Assembly: GCA_036759185.1 (NCBI GenBank)
Contig: DAIOVD010000088.1
Span: 1-16,449 of the forward strand
Length of the DNA: 16,449 bases
Direction: 5' to 3'
Source: CAMDMI01 sp036759185
GTDB taxonomy: Bacteria > Bacteroidota > Bacteroidia > Cytophagales > Flexibacteraceae
A program made the position numbers and the translations under genes. This document shows, one piece after another, positions 15,027-16,449 of the stretch (positions are counted from its first letter, which is position 1; every line of letters starts with the position of its first letter). The notes below the pieces were generated by a model that had not been told where the DNA came from, did not search any database, and saw only the letters and a list, made by a program, of their open reading frames with translations.

Positions 15027-15305
15027 ATGAAAACCAGAAACATTCTCACCGGCATTCTGGCCGGAACTGCAGCTGTATCGGTATTGACCATCATTTATTT
15101 AACCGGAAAAGATACCCCAGCCGGAAGACGGATTATGTCTGCCGAGAAAAAATACGGGAAACGACTTATGGCCCGTGTCGACGATTTCATGGAATTTATG
15201 AACGAAAAGTTCGATTCCGCTAAAAAGGAAACCGAAGACATCATCGAAACAAGAAAATCAAAGCATAACGGCACGATGAAGGATCTGAAGGAAGCGTTGT
15301 CATAG
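15027..15305 (+). CDS. YtxH-domain-like small membrane protein
   Basis: A 92-residue protein. A Gly/Ala-rich N-terminal membrane helix (ILTGILAGTAAVSVLTIIYL, ~6-25) is followed by GKDTPAGRRIM and then a charged helix (~38-92, rich in Lys/Glu). This is the YtxH layout: a glycine-rich anchor, a 'P..G...R..I' turn and an amphipathic helix. Family members accumulate under general stress in several bacteria, but their activity is not known. It is the second gene after the lmo0937-like gene, and the pair ends at a strong terminator. Co-occurrence of these two small families suggests a membrane stress unit (inference). Confidence 0.75.
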   Translation: MKTRNILTGILAGTAAVSVLTIIYLTGKDTPAGRRIMSAEKKYGKRLMARVDDFMEFMNEKFDSAKKETEDIIETRKSKHNGTMKDLKEALS

Positions 15306-15343
15306 CGAACTTGCTCTTATTTACATTTTGCCCGTTTCGGTTG

Positions 15344-15376
15344 CCCTGGTTACGCAAGTAGCCAGGGTGTTTTTTT
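15344..15376 (+). terminator. Strong Rho-independent terminator after the YtxH-like gene
   Basis: A 10-bp stem, CCCTGGTTAC (15344-15353) with GTAGCCAGGG (15358-15367), has one T-G wobble and is capped by the GNRA tetraloop GCAA. It is followed by GT and then a 7-base T run (15370-15376). It ends the small membrane protein unit and separates it from the ABC transporter genes. Confidence 0.9.
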
Positions 15377-15473
15377 ATCAGACGGTTCCGTCAATTGTTG
15401 GATAAATTCATTTCGGGGGGCGGTTAAATCAGGAAAGAAAATTTGCGTTATTGGCAGCATCTTTTTCCTAAGT

Positions 15474-16334
15474 ATGATTCAACTCGAGAATTTTCATTTC
15501 CGGTACGACCGAAAGAAAATCGTATTCAATGGCCTTCAGCTTTCATTCCATCCCGGCTTTATTTATGGTCTTCTCGGAAAAAACGGTACAGGCAAAAGCA
15601 CACTTTTCAAAAATATCTGTGGCCTTCTGAAACCAACGCATGGCAGTATTTTGACACTTGGTTTCACTCCGTTTGACCGGAATCCTGGCATGCTGCGGGA
15701 CGTATTTTTGCTTCCGGAAGAATTTCATGTGCCCCCGATCCGTATTCAGGACTGGGCCCGGACGATGGCGCCGTTGTATCCCCGGTTTGATTATGCCCTG
15801 TTTGAAAATCTGCTCAAAGAGTTTGAGATTCCGACCGACAATGAAATGAGCGCCATGAGTTTAGGTCAAAAGAAAAAGTGCCTCATATCGTTCAGTCTGG
15901 CCACCAATACCCGAATTCTGCTGATGGATGAGCCGACAAACGGACTCGATATTCTCAGCAAAACGCAGTTCAAGCAGATCATCCGCAAGCTCAATCTCGA
16001 AGGCGACCGGTGCATCATCATTTCGACACATCAGGTAAAGGACATCGAAGATCTGGTGAACCGGATCACCGTAATCGATTCAGGCAACATTCTCTTCGAT
16101 GAAAATACCGAAGCCATTTCCTCGAAACTGTCCTTTGAATCGGGCTCCCGGGTTCCGGACGGTGCGCTTTATTCCGAGCCGTCCTCCCGGGGATTTGACT
16201 TTATTCTGGCCAATGGATCATCTCACGGACGGCAACCCGATATGGAACTTCTCTACAAACTTATTATGACAAACCCTGCAGTTGCTCATTCTGTGTTCAC
16301 TCCTCAAACCACTTCCCATGAACGCCATCTTTGA
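15474..16334 (+). CDS. ABC transporter ATP-binding protein (YtrB/CcmA-like)
   Basis: A 286-residue ATPase that would drive a two-component ABC exporter at the inner membrane. Walker A is GKNGTGKS at 35-42, the signature loop reads MSLGQKK at 128-134 (instead of LSGGQ), Walker B with the catalytic Glu is RILLMDEPT (D152, E153), and the H-loop His186 is in STHQ. The Q-loop region reads LLPEEFHVPP (~79-88), so Glu seems to replace the usual Gln. After the nucleotide-binding domain there is a ~75-residue C-terminal extension. These traits are seen in the YtrB/bacteriocin-export subgroup, often controlled by a GntR/YtrA regulator; none is present just upstream. Its end overlaps the following permease by 17 bases. 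Substrate unknown. Confidence 0.9.
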   Translation: MIQLENFHFRYDRKKIVFNGLQLSFHPGFIYGLLGKNGTGKSTLFKNICGLLKPTHGSILTLGFTPFDRNPGMLRDVFLLPEEFHVPPIRIQDWARTMAPLYPRFDYALFENLLKEFEIPTDNEMSAMSLGQKKKCLISFSLATNTRILLMDEPTNGLDILSKTQFKQIIRKLNLEGDRCIIISTHQVKDIEDLVNRITVIDSGNILFDENTEAISSKLSFESGSRVPDGALYSEPSSRGFDFILANGSSHGRQPDMELLYKLIMTNPAVAHSVFTPQTTSHERHL

Positions 16335-16449
16335 TTCCGGACGATTTTTTCTGCTGCTGAAAAACCGCATTGTCGAAAATAGGCGGAAGTACCTGCTCTA
16401 TTTCGCTTTTATGGCGGCCATTGCCGTGGTGTTTCTGATTTTGTTTTTT
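16318..16449 (+). CDS. ABC transporter permease, 5' end only
   Basis: The first 44 codons are visible and remain open at the window edge. After a short basic N-terminus (LLLKNRIVENRRKYLLY) comes a hydrophobic helix (FAFMAAIAVVFLILFF), as expected for the first membrane segment of an ABC-2-type permease. The ATG lies inside the 3' end of the ATPase gene (overlap 16318-16334, different frame), which argues for translational coupling and makes it the likely membrane partner of the ATPase. The assignment rests on position and this one helix. Confidence 0.7.
   Translation, partial: MNAIFDSGRFFLLLKNRIVENRRKYLLYFAFMAAIAVVFLILFF

Noticed and set aside
15438..15445. AAAATTTG as a promoter element for the ABC ATPase gene
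   Set aside because: First T of the consensus is missing and the closest upstream TTG is 37 bases away.

Overview
The window looks like chromosomal DNA of a member of the Bacteroidota. The main pointers are the C-terminal end of a secreted protein with a type B (gliding-motility-type) type IX secretion sorting domain, a DUF6090-like membrane protein, and exact copies of the phylum-specific -7 promoter element TAnnTTTG in front of several genes. There is almost no Shine-Dalgarno signal before the start codons, which also fits this phylum. Genus cannot be read from the sequence. I see no rRNA, tRNA, CRISPR array, insertion sequence or prophage, and no unassigned stretch as long as 300 bases.

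Layout, left to right. (1) Bases 1-2411 (+): the 3' end of a T9SS-exported protein, an intrinsic terminator, a UbiA-superfamily prenyltransferase whose start codon abuts that terminator, and the C-terminal subunit of a split transketolase without its N-terminal partner. (2) 2514-5403 (+): a well-formed Bacteroidota promoter driving an apparent operon of an Lrp/AsnC regulator, MenD (menaquinone synthesis) and a Nudix hydrolase. (3) 5440-7002: a rhomboid protease (-) divergent from a deoxynucleoside kinase (+). (4) 7132-11098: envelope and polysaccharide genes, namely a GT4-like glycosyltransferase (-), a PglC-like phosphoglycosyl transferase (+), a secreted GH28-like beta-helix protein lacking the usual catalytic motifs (-), and a lipoprotein (-). 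(5) 11282-14675: a secreted M14 zinc carboxypeptidase (+), then an RsuA/RluB-type pseudouridine synthase and a DUF6090-like membrane protein (both -). (6) 14795-15376 (+): a small two-gene unit (lmo0937-like and YtxH-like membrane proteins) with its own promoter element and a strong terminator. (7) 15474-end (+): an ABC transporter ATPase overlapping the start of its permease, which is cut by the window edge.

The genes are mostly housekeeping or envelope functions in short transcription units with frequent strand switches. Coupling is clearest for lrp-menD-nudix, lmo0937-ytxH and the ABC pair. I did not find a convincing new multi-gene system. The points most worth a second look are the degenerate GH28-like protein next to a YajG-like lipoprotein, the unpartnered transketolase half, the terminator fused to the prenyltransferase start, and promoter and motif evidence that moves the start of the sugar-phosphate transferase.
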